Shown here piece after piece: positions 1 to 7,666 of a stretch of DNA of 36,113 bases. Position numbers and translations under genes: made by a program. The notes beneath the pieces were generated by a model. The model saw only the letters and a list, made by a program, of their open reading frames with translations. It ran no database searches and was not told the origin of the DNA. Positions within the stretch are counted from its first letter, which is position 1. Every line of letters starts with the position of its first letter. Source of the stretch: Candidatus Woesearchaeota archaeon (lineage in GTDB: Archaea; Nanobdellota; Nanobdellia; Woesearchaeales; UBA11576); the NCBI GenBank assembly GCA_003695435.1, contig RFJL01000037.1, positions 1 to 36,113 of the forward strand, in the 5' to 3' direction.

Positions 1-211
1 GTGCTCAGACAAGAACGTGCACTGATATCAATAGTTGTGGTACAACCTCTGGAAAACCTGGAGAGTCACAGTCGTGCACGCAATGCACTCCTGACTGGAC
101 GTGTACGCAGTGGTCGGAGTGCATTAATGGTGCTCAGACAAGAACGTGCACTGATATCAATAGTTGTGGTACAACCTCTGGAAAACCTGGAGAGTCACAG
201 TCGTGCACGCA
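1..211 (+). repeat. 129-bp tandem repeat encoding TSP1-like module
   Basis: Bases 1-82 and 130-211 are identical, so the period is 129 bp (43 codons) and stays in frame. The first unit is cut by the window edge, so more copies may lie to the left. Identity at the DNA level, not just protein level, points to recent duplication or recombinational homogenisation. Confidence 0.9.
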
Positions 212-2411
212 GGAACAAGAAGAAACCCAAGAAGAACAAGAAACAGTACAAACGGAACAAACAACACAAACAACAAAAGAAACATCAAGCACGAAATCAT
301 TTAGCAATAGTCTTGCTTGCATACAAACTCAAAGCACAAAAACACCAAAAATCATTGAAAAAGAGATTAATTTCACACAGCTCATACCTCAAGGAACAAC
401 ACCTCTGCTCGAGCCAATAACAGTAGATTGTGTTCCTGGAAGCTCAATCACACTTGATCTTGTCATTCCTGAAAACTATGTAGATATTGGCTTCATTGAA
501 TGTGTTGGCTCGGATTGCTTACCACAAACAACTCAAAAAGTAACTCAACTCATTTGCGACGGGCAAGTACGATCAGAGCAAAGAGAAACAATAGAACAAA
601 AACCAGCAACGAAACTGCACGAACTTCAAAAACTCAACGTCACCATAACTCAAGAATCTGCGTTTATCGGCGCGCAGGGAATAAAAGTTGCAGTTCTAAA
701 CGACTCCTCAGCACGCATACAACTACGCAGTCCGACCCAAGAACTCCCTCCTGCTGCAAACAAAGCACTAAGCATCGTAGGAACGCCAATAGAAATAGAA
801 CTTCACAACACTAAAGGAACGCTTGACATCACCCTTCCCTATGAGGCAAGCACCAACGCATCAAGTGTGCAGGCATTCGCGCTTGTGCAAAAAGACCCTC
901 CTCTTTGGGTATTCGTAGGAGGCGAGCAACGAGAACAAGGAGTGCATGTAGTTATTGAAAACCCGCAAGAACTCGCACAAGATGACATCCTCACACTTGC
1001 TCTTATGGAAACCATATGCACGTCTTGTGATGTTTCAGAACTCAAACTTGTCCACACACCGCCACAACCATCACGCGACGCAGTACTCCTCATTCACGGC
1101 CTTGCCGCAAGCCCAGAAACCTTCAACGCAATCATCAATGACATACGTGTAACTAAACAACCCTGGCAGGCATGGACCTTTGGTTACCCCTCAGATCAAA
1201 TCATAACGCTTATTGCAAGAGACCTTGCAAACCAACTAGAAACACAACAACAAGCATTTGATAACCTCTACGTCGTAGCACACAGCCTAGGAGGTATCAT
1301 CGCACAAGAAGCTCTTCGCTACGCCTACGACGAACACCAAAAAGATCCTTCTCGGTATAGCTTTATAGAATCTGTACGTAAAGTAATCCTTATAGGAACA
1401 CCCAACAAAGGATCTCCCGGAGCAGATCTGTATAAAAACCTTTACACCTATCTTGCAAACTTCGTAGACAGAGCGTATCCCCTCTCAAAAGTATCGCCTG
1501 ACACAATAAACTTACTCACAAAAGGCGAACAAATAGAACGCATTCCAAATGTAGACTACTATGTCATAGCAGGAACAAAACCCATAGCACTTGACCTTGT
1601 ATTGTTCAAAAAAACATTGGACCTCTTTGAAGGAATTGATAATGACGGTATTGTTTCCACGCTCTCAGCAAGACTCGTAGGAGGAGAAGAAATTAATAAC
1701 CAATGTGAAAACTATTGGGAAATAGACCAATCCCACGTAGACCTCCTTGATGATGAAACATCAAGAAAAGTTATTGAGAGAATCGTTGCAGGCCAAATTC
1801 AAGAAGATTACACGGGCAAGCAATTCTTACGGGTGACCATTGATTCATGCAACCCTCAAAGTACATACATACTCTACGGAAAAGAAATCGATCCAAAAGC
1901 AGTTGCAGATCCTACTGGTTGTAGTTGTGGAAATGGTGTGTGCGGCGTTGATGAGAATCCTGTTACTTGCCCGAGTGATTGTCTGCGCATATCTGCAGTA
2001 AGCGCACTAGGTCGGGAAGTTGCGGTACTTCTCTACACAGGACTATTCATAGTTCTACTCACCTTACTTGCAGTAGCCCTCGTGTACTATGAACGCAATG
2101 ATATTCGCATGTTCATCATTAGACAAAAGTTGCATGTGCCAAAGGGAAAGAATGCTGAAAAAGTAGTTGATCAAAAACTCAAAGATCATTGGGAGGAGGT
2201 TAAAGAGCTTAATAAAAAACAGCACCTTGCACTGCGTGCAATGAGAAAACTCAATGGCATAGGACACGCGGTTCTTCTTAAAGCAAGGGCGTTACGAGAA
2301 GCGCCTCACTGGCTTAAAGAAAAAATGATGCTCCCGAAAACAAGCGATCGTATCAAAAAGCTTAACGAGGACATTGAAAAACTTCAGGAAGATCTCAATA
2401 AACTTAAGTAG
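1..2411 (+). CDS. surface-anchored protein with TSP1-like repeats and alpha/beta-hydrolase (lipase-type) domain, 5' partial
   Basis: The gene enters from the left; its frame (first full codon at 3) is open to the TAG at 2409-2411, giving 802 visible residues. Order of parts: two Cys/Trp-rich thrombospondin type 1-like repeats (WTCTQWSEC, TRTC), a Gln/Glu/Thr-rich linker (about 75-105), a beta-rich extracellular region, an alpha/beta-hydrolase domain (about 355-600), a Cys-rich CGNGVCG...TCPSDC motif, one membrane helix (near bases 2020-2085) and a charged, coiled-coil C-terminal tail. The hydrolase shows LLIHGLAAS, the nucleophile elbow AHSLGG (Ser codon at 1284), and likely Asp and His in DNDGIVS and SHVDLL. 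I infer a cell-surface lipase/esterase or acyltransferase-like protein tethered by its C-terminal helix. ORFs starting at 1 and 500 in other frames are shadows. The substrate is unknown. Confidence 0.85.
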   Translation, partial: AQTRTCTDINSCGTTSGKPGESQSCTQCTPDWTCTQWSECINGAQTRTCTDINSCGTTSGKPGESQSCTQEQEETQEEQETVQTEQTTQTTKETSSTKSFSNSLACIQTQSTKTPKIIEKEINFTQLIPQGTTPLLEPITVDCVPGSSITLDLVIPENYVDIGFIECVGSDCLPQTTQKVTQLICDGQVRSEQRETIEQKPATKLHELQKLNVTITQESAFIGAQGIKVAVLNDSSARIQLRSPTQELPPAANKALSIVGTPIEIELHNTKGTLDITLPYEASTNASSVQAFALVQKDPPLWVFVGGEQREQGVHVVIENPQELAQDDILTLALMETICTSCDVSELKLVHTPPQPSRDAVLLIHGLAASPETFNAIINDIRVTKQPWQAWTFGYPSDQIITLIARDLANQLETQQQAFDNLYVVAHSLGGIIAQEALRYAYDEHQKDPSRYSFIESVRKVILIGTPNKGSPGADLYKNLYTYLANFVDRAYPLSKVSPDTINLLTKGEQIERIPNVDYYVIAGTKPIALDLVLFKKTLDLFEGIDNDGIVSTLSARLVGGEEINNQCENYWEIDQSHVDLLDDETSRKVIERIVAGQIQEDYTGKQFLRVTIDSCNPQSTYILYGKEIDPKAVADPTGCSCGNGVCGVDENPVTCPSDCLRISAVSALGREVAVLLYTGLFIVLLTLLAVALVYYERNDIRMFIIRQKLHVPKGKNAEKVVDQKLKDHWEEVKELNKKQHLALRAMRKLNGIGHAVLLKARALREAPHWLKEKMMLPKTSDRIKKLNEDIEKLQEDLNKLK

Positions 2412-2423
2412 TGTAATAAACAT

Positions 2424-2434
2424 GTTTATAAATA
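2424..2434 (+). promoter_or_regulatory. TATA box for small membrane protein
   Basis: The element gtttataaata lies about 26 nt before the ATG at 2455 and just after the upstream stop codon. This is archaeal TATA spacing for a leaderless transcript. Confidence 0.6.
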
Positions 2435-2454
2435 CTAGCTGCTCACTAAGTACC

Positions 2455-2742
2455 ATGAACAAAAGAGGAAAACTTGCAACAAGCATTGTTACTTCACTAT
2501 TTCTTCTCGCAATGATAGGAGTCATTTCTCTTTCAGGACCCTCCATAACGGGCGCAGCAGCAGGAGGAGAAGGACCAGTCTCAAGCGCGCTTATTACGAT
2601 GTTCTTTGTTCTCGCACTTGCAACAGTGCTTTCAGGAATTGTTGCAACTCCGCAAAAAATAAGAGAAGAACGTCAACAAACCTTTTCCGATGTGAACACG
2701 CGTCTCAAAGAAATAGACGAACAACTCAAAAAAATATTCTAA
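2455..2742 (+). CDS. small two-helix membrane protein of unknown function
   Basis: I do not recognise a family. The 95-residue product has two hydrophobic segments, about residues 8-26 and 43-62, separated by a small Gly/Ala-rich loop. A charged C-terminal helix (about 66-95) has a heptad-like pattern and is probably cytoplasmic. The ATG at 2455 is preferred over upstream in-frame starts because a TATA box sits about 26 nt before it, and the upstream codons overlap the end of the previous gene and resemble nothing. Confidence 0.6.
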   Translation: MNKRGKLATSIVTSLFLLAMIGVISLSGPSITGAAAGGEGPVSSALITMFFVLALATVLSGIVATPQKIREERQQTFSDVNTRLKEIDEQLKKIF

Positions 2743-2743
2743 A

Positions 2744-3346
2744 TTACTTGTGAATCTTTGAAATTTCTTCTTTTACTATGCGTAAATCTGCTTCCATTTC
2801 AGGAATTAAACTACGATTGTAAATAAGTGCTGCGGGGTGATAAAGAGGAATCACTCTTCGCACCTCGCCATGAATCATAACATTAACAGGTTTACCGTGC
2901 AAAGAAGAAATTCCACCTACAGATTTCATTTTCTGCGTATCACACCCCGAAAGAATGTACTTTGTTGCAAAATTACCCAAAGGACAAATCACACGTGGAT
3001 TAATAATCCTAATCTGCTCAAATAAGTACGGAGCATGCATTTCAATCTCGCGAACTGTAGGATTTCTATTCTCGGGGGGGCGGTACTTCACAACATTTGC
3101 AATGTAGACATCGTCAAGAGTAAGTCCAATTGTTCGAAGAAACTTATCAAGGTTCTTCCCCGCAGCACCCACAAAAGGAACGCCTTGCAAATCCTCTTGT
3201 TTTCCAGGCGCTTCACCAATAATCAGAATTTTCGCATCAGGATTGCCCTTACCAAATACGAGGTTCGTAGCAGACTCCCTAAGAGGCAAAGAAGAATCTC
3301 GCAAGATTTTTTCTTCAAGTTTTTTTAGTTCTTGTGCCTTGTTCAT
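2744..3346 (-). CDS. family-4-like uracil-DNA glycosylase lacking the Fe-S cysteines
   Basis: This should excise uracil from DNA as the first step of base excision repair. The 200-residue protein has family-4 motifs: FGKGNPDAKILIIGEAPG with ED (about 31-52), GVPFVGAAG, RPPENRNP, VICPLG and the HPAAL loop (His170). Family-4 enzymes normally hold a [4Fe-4S] cluster with four Cys: an N-terminal CxxC, the Cys of KCRPP, and a Cys about 15 residues later. By alignment from memory these positions are Asp17, Leu20, Tyr88 and His104, so the cluster should be absent. The two remaining Cys (121, 135) are elsewhere. It is last in the nucS-dut-udg operon, and its ATG overlaps the dut stop codon (ATGA). 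The fold assignment is strong; activity without the cluster is untested. Confidence 0.85.
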   Translation of the reverse strand: MNKAQELKKLEEKILRDSSLPLRESATNLVFGKGNPDAKILIIGEAPGKQEDLQGVPFVGAAGKNLDKFLRTIGLTLDDVYIANVVKYRPPENRNPTVREIEMHAPYLFEQIRIINPRVICPLGNFATKYILSGCDTQKMKSVGGISSLHGKPVNVMIHGEVRRVIPLYHPAALIYNRSLIPEMEADLRIVKEEISKIHK

Positions 3347-3771
3347 CGCCCCGTAGACCCAAAACCACCACTTGAGCGCTGAGTTTCATCAAGTTCTTCA
3401 ACATGTTCCCACTCAACTTTTGGAATCTTATTAAACACTGCTTGCGCAACCTTCATATGCTTTTCAAACACCACGGGCTTATCAGAGGTGTTAAAAAGAA
3501 TAACTCCAATTTCTCCTCGGTAATTACTATCAATTGTTCCGGGAGAGTTGAGCACAATCACACCATGTTTTAAACTTAAACCCGATTTAGATCTAATCTG
3601 CATTTCATATCCTTGAGGAATTGCGCAATACACACCCGTTGGTGCAAGTTTACGCTCACCTGGCGCGAGAACTATTTTCTCACGAGTGAAGAGGTCAAGT
3701 CCAGCGTCTCCTTCAAGAGCGTAAAGTGGCTCTTTTCCATCAGGATGTAATTTAATCTTAACTTTGAGCAT
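3343..3771 (-). CDS. dut: dUTP diphosphatase (trimeric dUTPase)
   Basis: It hydrolyses dUTP to dUMP and PPi, keeping uracil out of DNA. The 142-residue product shows the trimeric dUTPase motifs in order: AGLDLF (motif 1), RSKSGLS (motif 2), GTIDSNYRGEIGV (motif 3, with the uracil-binding hairpin) and the glycine-rich C-terminal arm GGFGSTGR (motif 5). I start at the ATG at 3771 because GGAGGT (3776-3781 on the plus strand as acctcc) lies four bases before it; an upstream in-frame ATG at 3804 lacks this. It overlaps the end of nucS by 14 nt and the start of the uracil-DNA glycosylase gene by 4 nt, so the three are co-translated. Length and motifs are normal for the family. Confidence 0.95.
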   Translation of the reverse strand: MLKVKIKLHPDGKEPLYALEGDAGLDLFTREKIVLAPGERKLAPTGVYCAIPQGYEMQIRSKSGLSLKHGVIVLNSPGTIDSNYRGEIGVILFNTSDKPVVFEKHMKVAQAVFNKIPKVEWEHVEELDETQRSSGGFGSTGR

Positions 3772-4498
3772 AAAAACCTCCAAGCGTTGTTTGAGATTTT
3801 TCAATCATTAACTTCTTCGGTGGGTTCACCTCGACAAACTCAAAATGCCAATCACGAAGCATTTTAAGAGCGTTAGCAGTCATCTTCGGTGCAGCAATGA
3901 TGCCGCGAACCTCATCACACTGTTTAACATCCTTAATCTTCTCAACATAGCGTCTAAGCTGTTGCACCGCTGAAACATCTGCAACGTAACGCTTGCACTC
4001 TACAACAACCAACACTCCCCGAGCATCAAGGCCGAAAACATCAATAAAACCATACTTAGTATGCTCTTCCATTGAAAGAGGTTTAAAACCGGGTTCAATG
4101 AGCTCAGGATTTTTATAAATCATCTCTGCCATGTCTTTTTCAGAACCTACCAGAGTGATTTTTTGTCCGTCCTGTAAGTCATGAGAGTTCACAAAATAAA
4201 TCTCACTTAGTTTAATGAGAAGGTATTCCTTAAGTGAAGGAGCCTCAGACTTGATCGCCCAACAACCATTCTCAAAAACAAGAGAATGCAAAGCACCAGG
4301 CTTCATATAATTAATTGGATTATTCCCCTCTGGCTGATGAATAAGAATAGTCTTATCTTTTTTAATGATGATGAGCCTATCACCCTCCTCAAGACGAGAT
4401 TGCGCCCGTCCATCATACTCCACAGAGCACCTCGCAGCAAGAACTACCGTTTCATTATTCTTAAGAGCGTATCGAATAAACTCAATCTTTGACTCCAT
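3758..4498 (-). CDS. nucS: mismatch-specific endonuclease NucS/EndoMS
   Basis: NucS/EndoMS cuts both strands at DNA mismatches and substitutes for MutS-MutL in many archaea. The 246-residue protein has the N-terminal DNA-binding domain pattern GRAQSRLEEGDRLIIIK with NYMKPGA. The C-terminal RecB-like nuclease core follows: GFIDVFGLDARG, VVVECKR (motif D...ExK) and a downstream QLRRYV helix. It is the first gene of the operon with dUTPase and UDG. A purine-rich Shine-Dalgarno, GAAGGGGGA, lies at 4502-4510 just before the ATG. A TATA-like aattttaaat at about 4532-4541, inside the end of lplA, fits a short leader. Family assignment is firm. Confidence 0.93.
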   Translation of the reverse strand: MESKIEFIRYALKNNETVVLAARCSVEYDGRAQSRLEEGDRLIIIKKDKTILIHQPEGNNPINYMKPGALHSLVFENGCWAIKSEAPSLKEYLLIKLSEIYFVNSHDLQDGQKITLVGSEKDMAEMIYKNPELIEPGFKPLSMEEHTKYGFIDVFGLDARGVLVVVECKRYVADVSAVQQLRRYVEKIKDVKQCDEVRGIIAAPKMTANALKMLRDWHFEFVEVNPPKKLMIEKSQTTLGGFYAQS

Positions 4499-4545
4499 GA
4501 TTCCCCCTTCACAAGCAATCCTTCAAAGACGGTATTTAAAATTTA

Positions 4546-5322
4546 CTAGTCTTCTTGAATATCTAGAGCACAAATCGTTCCTGATCGCGCATCACTCTCA
4601 TCCTCAAACGAAATCGCATAGCGCATATCAATCAGCTCACAAGCACGAGCATATTCAGCGTCACTTAACGATTCAACAGTAACACAACGCACAAGATCAT
4701 TAGAAGTAAATGCATTAAATAACGCTGTTTTTAAGGATTCCCTCTCTACACCAAGGCTACAAATGTTTTGAATTCCTTCAAGTTTGTTCTCAGGAATTCT
4801 TAGATACGCAGACCACTCATCAGCAGTAGATGCATAAAAAAGCGATCCATGTTGCAAAAGAACCTTCTGCAAAGGCTTTTGCGCATTACCCACAATCTTC
4901 TTTCCATCATAAAGAACATCGTTAGAACCATACAAGTACGCATCAACACCAACCGTTCTAAGCGCATCAATAATCCAGGAAAGAATGCACGCATACGCTT
5001 TTCGCTTAAGAGAACTCCCCTCAACCTCTCCAAACACTTCGTGAGGAGCAATCACAGAATACGTAAGATCAGAAGAACCATGAAAAACAGCATTACCTCC
5101 AGTAATTCTTCTTACATAACCTACTCCATCAGCGTTGCATTGATCAACACGCACAAGAGATGAAGGATTATGTCTTCCAATGGAAACACCACCTCCCTGC
5201 CATTCATAAAACCGAATAGTCGGAGGAGCTCTCCCATCACGAACTGCTTCAAGAATTGCTTCATCAATTGCCATATTCGTATGCGCATCATACGCAGCCC
5301 AAGGAATCACTCTCCAGTTCAT
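4546..5322 (-). CDS. lplA: lipoate-protein ligase A family protein
   Basis: It activates lipoate with ATP and transfers it to the lysine of lipoyl domains (or acts as an octanoyl/lipoyl transferase). The 258-residue protein has the family signatures RRITGGNAVFHGSSDLTYS (about 92-110), the lysine motif DGKKIVGNAQ and LQHGSLFY. The segment normally resembling P-x-V-S-I-G is EWQGGGVSIGRHN. A separate LplB-like C-terminal partner, needed by some archaeal enzymes, is not visible here. It is divergent from ppsA, and a TATA-like element at 5344-5352 is 26 nt from the ATG. No lipoyl-domain target or 2-oxoacid dehydrogenase is in the window. Confidence 0.88.
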   Translation of the reverse strand: MNWRVIPWAAYDAHTNMAIDEAILEAVRDGRAPPTIRFYEWQGGGVSIGRHNPSSLVRVDQCNADGVGYVRRITGGNAVFHGSSDLTYSVIAPHEVFGEVEGSSLKRKAYACILSWIIDALRTVGVDAYLYGSNDVLYDGKKIVGNAQKPLQKVLLQHGSLFYASTADEWSAYLRIPENKLEGIQNICSLGVERESLKTALFNAFTSNDLVRCVTVESLSDAEYARACELIDMRYAISFEDESDARSGTICALDIQED

Positions 5323-5343
5323 ATCCTTCTCAAAACAGTTTTT

Positions 5344-5352
5344 CTATAAATG
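5344..5352. promoter_or_regulatory. TATA-like element between divergent lplA and ppsA
   Basis: The element ctataaatg reads as catttatag on the minus strand. It is 26 nt from the lplA ATG, which fits a leaderless message. Toward ppsA it would give a leader of about 28 nt that contains the Shine-Dalgarno GGGGAG (5389-5394). A second plus-strand candidate is tttaaata at 5369-5376. Confidence 0.45.
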
Positions 5353-5401
5353 TGTTTAGTACCAACCTTTAAATAGTTCTCTTAAATAGGGGAGTGTAGA
5401 G

Positions 5402-7666
5402 GTGAACCCCATCAAACGCATAGCTTGGTTTCGTGAAGTAGGTAAAGAGGATATAGCACTTGTAGGTGGAAAAGGTGCAAACCTCGGAGAGATGACTCAA
5501 CAAGGCTTTCCGGTACCGCCCGGTTTTTTCGTTACCGCTCCGTGCTACAAAGAATTCATCGAACGCACAGGTATAAAAGAAACAATTCTTACTCGTCTTA
5601 GAGAAATCACAGACTATCAAAACAACGATCTTCTTCAACAAAAAGCAAACACTATTCAAGAACTCATTATCAACACACAAATTCCTTCGGACATCGCAGA
5701 AGAAATCGTGGCAGCATATCATATGATGGAGCATGGCGATGTTATGAAAGACTCTGAGCCCTGGGTTGCAGTTCGCTCCTCTGCAACAGCAGAAGATCTT
5801 CCCCAAGCAAGTTTTGCAGGACAACAAGCAACATTTCTCAATGTTAAAGGAGCGCACAACGTCCTTGAAGCAGTACGCAAATGCTGGGCAAGCCTCTTTA
5901 CTGCACGTGCAATCTACTACCGAATGAAAAACGGTTTTGATCATGAAAAAGTCTATCTTTGCGCAGTTGTGCAAAAAATGGTTAACTCTGAAATATCCGG
6001 TATTATGTTTACAGCAAACCCTTCAACAAATGATCCTTCTGAGATCGTTGTTGAAGCAGTATATGGATTAGGAGAAACCATCGTTTCAGGAGCGCAAAAT
6101 CCAGACACCTACATCGTGAACAAAGAAGACCTCTCCATCAAAGAGGTTAAAGTTCGCACACAAGAATGGGGACTCTTTCGCGATGAAAAAACAGGAGGAA
6201 CAGTAAGGAGAGTAATTCCTCCAGACAAAAAAAGTGCACGTATTCTTGATGACGTAACTGTTGCAAGTATAGCGAGTATTGGAAAAAAACTTGAAGAACA
6301 CTATCAAAAAGCACAAGATATTGAATGGGCAATTGAAGAAGACACTATCTACATCGTGCAAACAAGAGCAATTACCACTCTCACAAAAAAGGCGAAAAAG
6401 AGCATTATCAATATTGATCAAGATCCTATTCTCAAGGGAGAAGTTGCAAGTCCTGGTGTAGGTTCTGGAAAAGTAGTCATTGTAAAAACACCACAAGATC
6501 TCACCCGCGTTGAACGTGGTGATGTTATGGTTGCAACTATGACCACACCAGATATGGTTCCTGCAATGCAACGCGCATCAGCAATAGTTACTGATGAAGG
6601 AGGGATGACTTGCCATGCAGCAATAGTTTCAAGAGAAATGGGCATTCCCTGCGTCGTCGGAACAGAAAAAGCAACAACAACGCTTAAAGAAGGAGAAATC
6701 GTCACCGTTTACGCAAGTGCTGGAAAAATATACCGAGGAAAAGTTGATATTCCCGAAGAAGATGAAGACTTTGCTCACTCTGATATCAAAACCAAGACAG
6801 GAGTCAAAGTTATTTGCGACCTACCCCAAGTAGCACAAAAAGCAGCAAAAACAGGGGCAGATGGTATCGGTCTTTGCAGACTAGAACTCATCATAGCAAA
6901 CTCAGGAAAACTACCCTCACAATACATACGCGAAGGAAAGGCAGAAGAGTACACGCAAATGCTTGTGGAAAGTCTACGTGACATCGCACGTGCTTTTGAC
7001 AAAAAACCTGTCTGGGTACGCACATCAGACCTTCGCACTGACGAGTACCGTCATTTAGAAGGAGGAGACAAGGAACCAAAAGAAACAGATCCTATGATCG
7101 GCTGGCACGGCATACGAAGAAGCCTTGACGAGCCAGAAGTACTCAAAGCAGAATTCAGAGCAATAAAACTATTACATGATGAAGGGTATACTAACGTTGG
7201 CGTTATGATCCCTTTTGTCATCAGAGCAGAAGAAGTAAGCGCAGCAAAAAAAATCATGCAAGAAGTAGGTCTCAACCCTCAAACAATTACGTGGGGGGTG
7301 ATGTGTGAAACTCCTGCTGCGTGTTGGGTTATGGATAAAATTTGTGAACAGGGAATTAAATTTGTCAGTTTCGGAACAAATGATCTCACACAACTCACCT
7401 TAGGTATTGATCGTAACAATTCGCGCATTGCAAAACTCTTTGATGAAATGCACCCTGCAGTTCTTGGAGAAATTGCAGCAGTTATCAAAATTTGTCAAAA
7501 ATACGGTGTGGAAACCAGCATCTGCGGACAAGCAGGTTCACGTCCTGAAATGGCTGAATTCCTTGTGAAAAAAGGAATAACCAGTATTTCAGCAAATCCT
7601 GACGCAGTAGCAAAAATTCGAGAAGTTGTTTTTAAAATAGAGAATAAACTTAACGACGCTCAATAA
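5402..7666 (+). CDS. ppsA: phosphoenolpyruvate synthase (pyruvate, water dikinase)
   Basis: It interconverts pyruvate + ATP and PEP + AMP + Pi, the gluconeogenic entry in archaea. The 754-residue protein has the N-terminal ATP-grasp pyruvate-phosphate dikinase domain (GGKGANLGEM, VRSSATAEDLPQASFAGQ), the mobile phosphohistidine domain (TDEGGMTCHAAIVSREMG, catalytic His405) and the C-terminal PEP-binding TIM barrel (SFGTNDLTQLTLGIDR, SICGQAGSRPEMAEFLV). Length is close to the usual 750-800. The start is GTG at 5402, supported by GGGGAG seven bases upstream. The 3' end overlaps the convergent methyltransferase gene by 17 bp. Confidence 0.97.
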   Translation: MNPIKRIAWFREVGKEDIALVGGKGANLGEMTQQGFPVPPGFFVTAPCYKEFIERTGIKETILTRLREITDYQNNDLLQQKANTIQELIINTQIPSDIAEEIVAAYHMMEHGDVMKDSEPWVAVRSSATAEDLPQASFAGQQATFLNVKGAHNVLEAVRKCWASLFTARAIYYRMKNGFDHEKVYLCAVVQKMVNSEISGIMFTANPSTNDPSEIVVEAVYGLGETIVSGAQNPDTYIVNKEDLSIKEVKVRTQEWGLFRDEKTGGTVRRVIPPDKKSARILDDVTVASIASIGKKLEEHYQKAQDIEWAIEEDTIYIVQTRAITTLTKKAKKSIINIDQDPILKGEVASPGVGSGKVVIVKTPQDLTRVERGDVMVATMTTPDMVPAMQRASAIVTDEGGMTCHAAIVSREMGIPCVVGTEKATTTLKEGEIVTVYASAGKIYRGKVDIPEEDEDFAHSDIKTKTGVKVICDLPQVAQKAAKTGADGIGLCRLELIIANSGKLPSQYIREGKAEEYTQMLVESLRDIARAFDKKPVWVRTSDLRTDEYRHLEGGDKEPKETDPMIGWHGIRRSLDEPEVLKAEFRAIKLLHDEGYTNVGVMIPFVIRAEEVSAAKKIMQEVGLNPQTITWGVMCETPAACWVMDKICEQGIKFVSFGTNDLTQLTLGIDRNNSRIAKLFDEMHPAVLGEIAAVIKICQKYGVETSICGQAGSRPEMAEFLVKKGITSISANPDAVAKIREVVFKIENKLNDAQ

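Noticed and set aside
1-420. 139-residue plus-strand ORF in frame 1
   Set aside because: It repeats because the DNA repeats; the true frame is frame 3, which is open to 2411 and encodes recognisable TSP1-like modules.
500-814. 104-residue plus-strand ORF
   Set aside because: It lies in another frame inside the surface-protein gene and has a low-complexity Thr/Arg composition typical of a shadow.
5369-5974. 201-residue minus-strand ORF
   Set aside because: It is opposite ppsA, Cys/Phe-rich and without motifs; ppsA is certain here.
6086-6571. 161-residue minus-strand ORF
   Set aside because: Shadow of the ppsA phosphohistidine region, with biased Cys/Phe/Asn composition.
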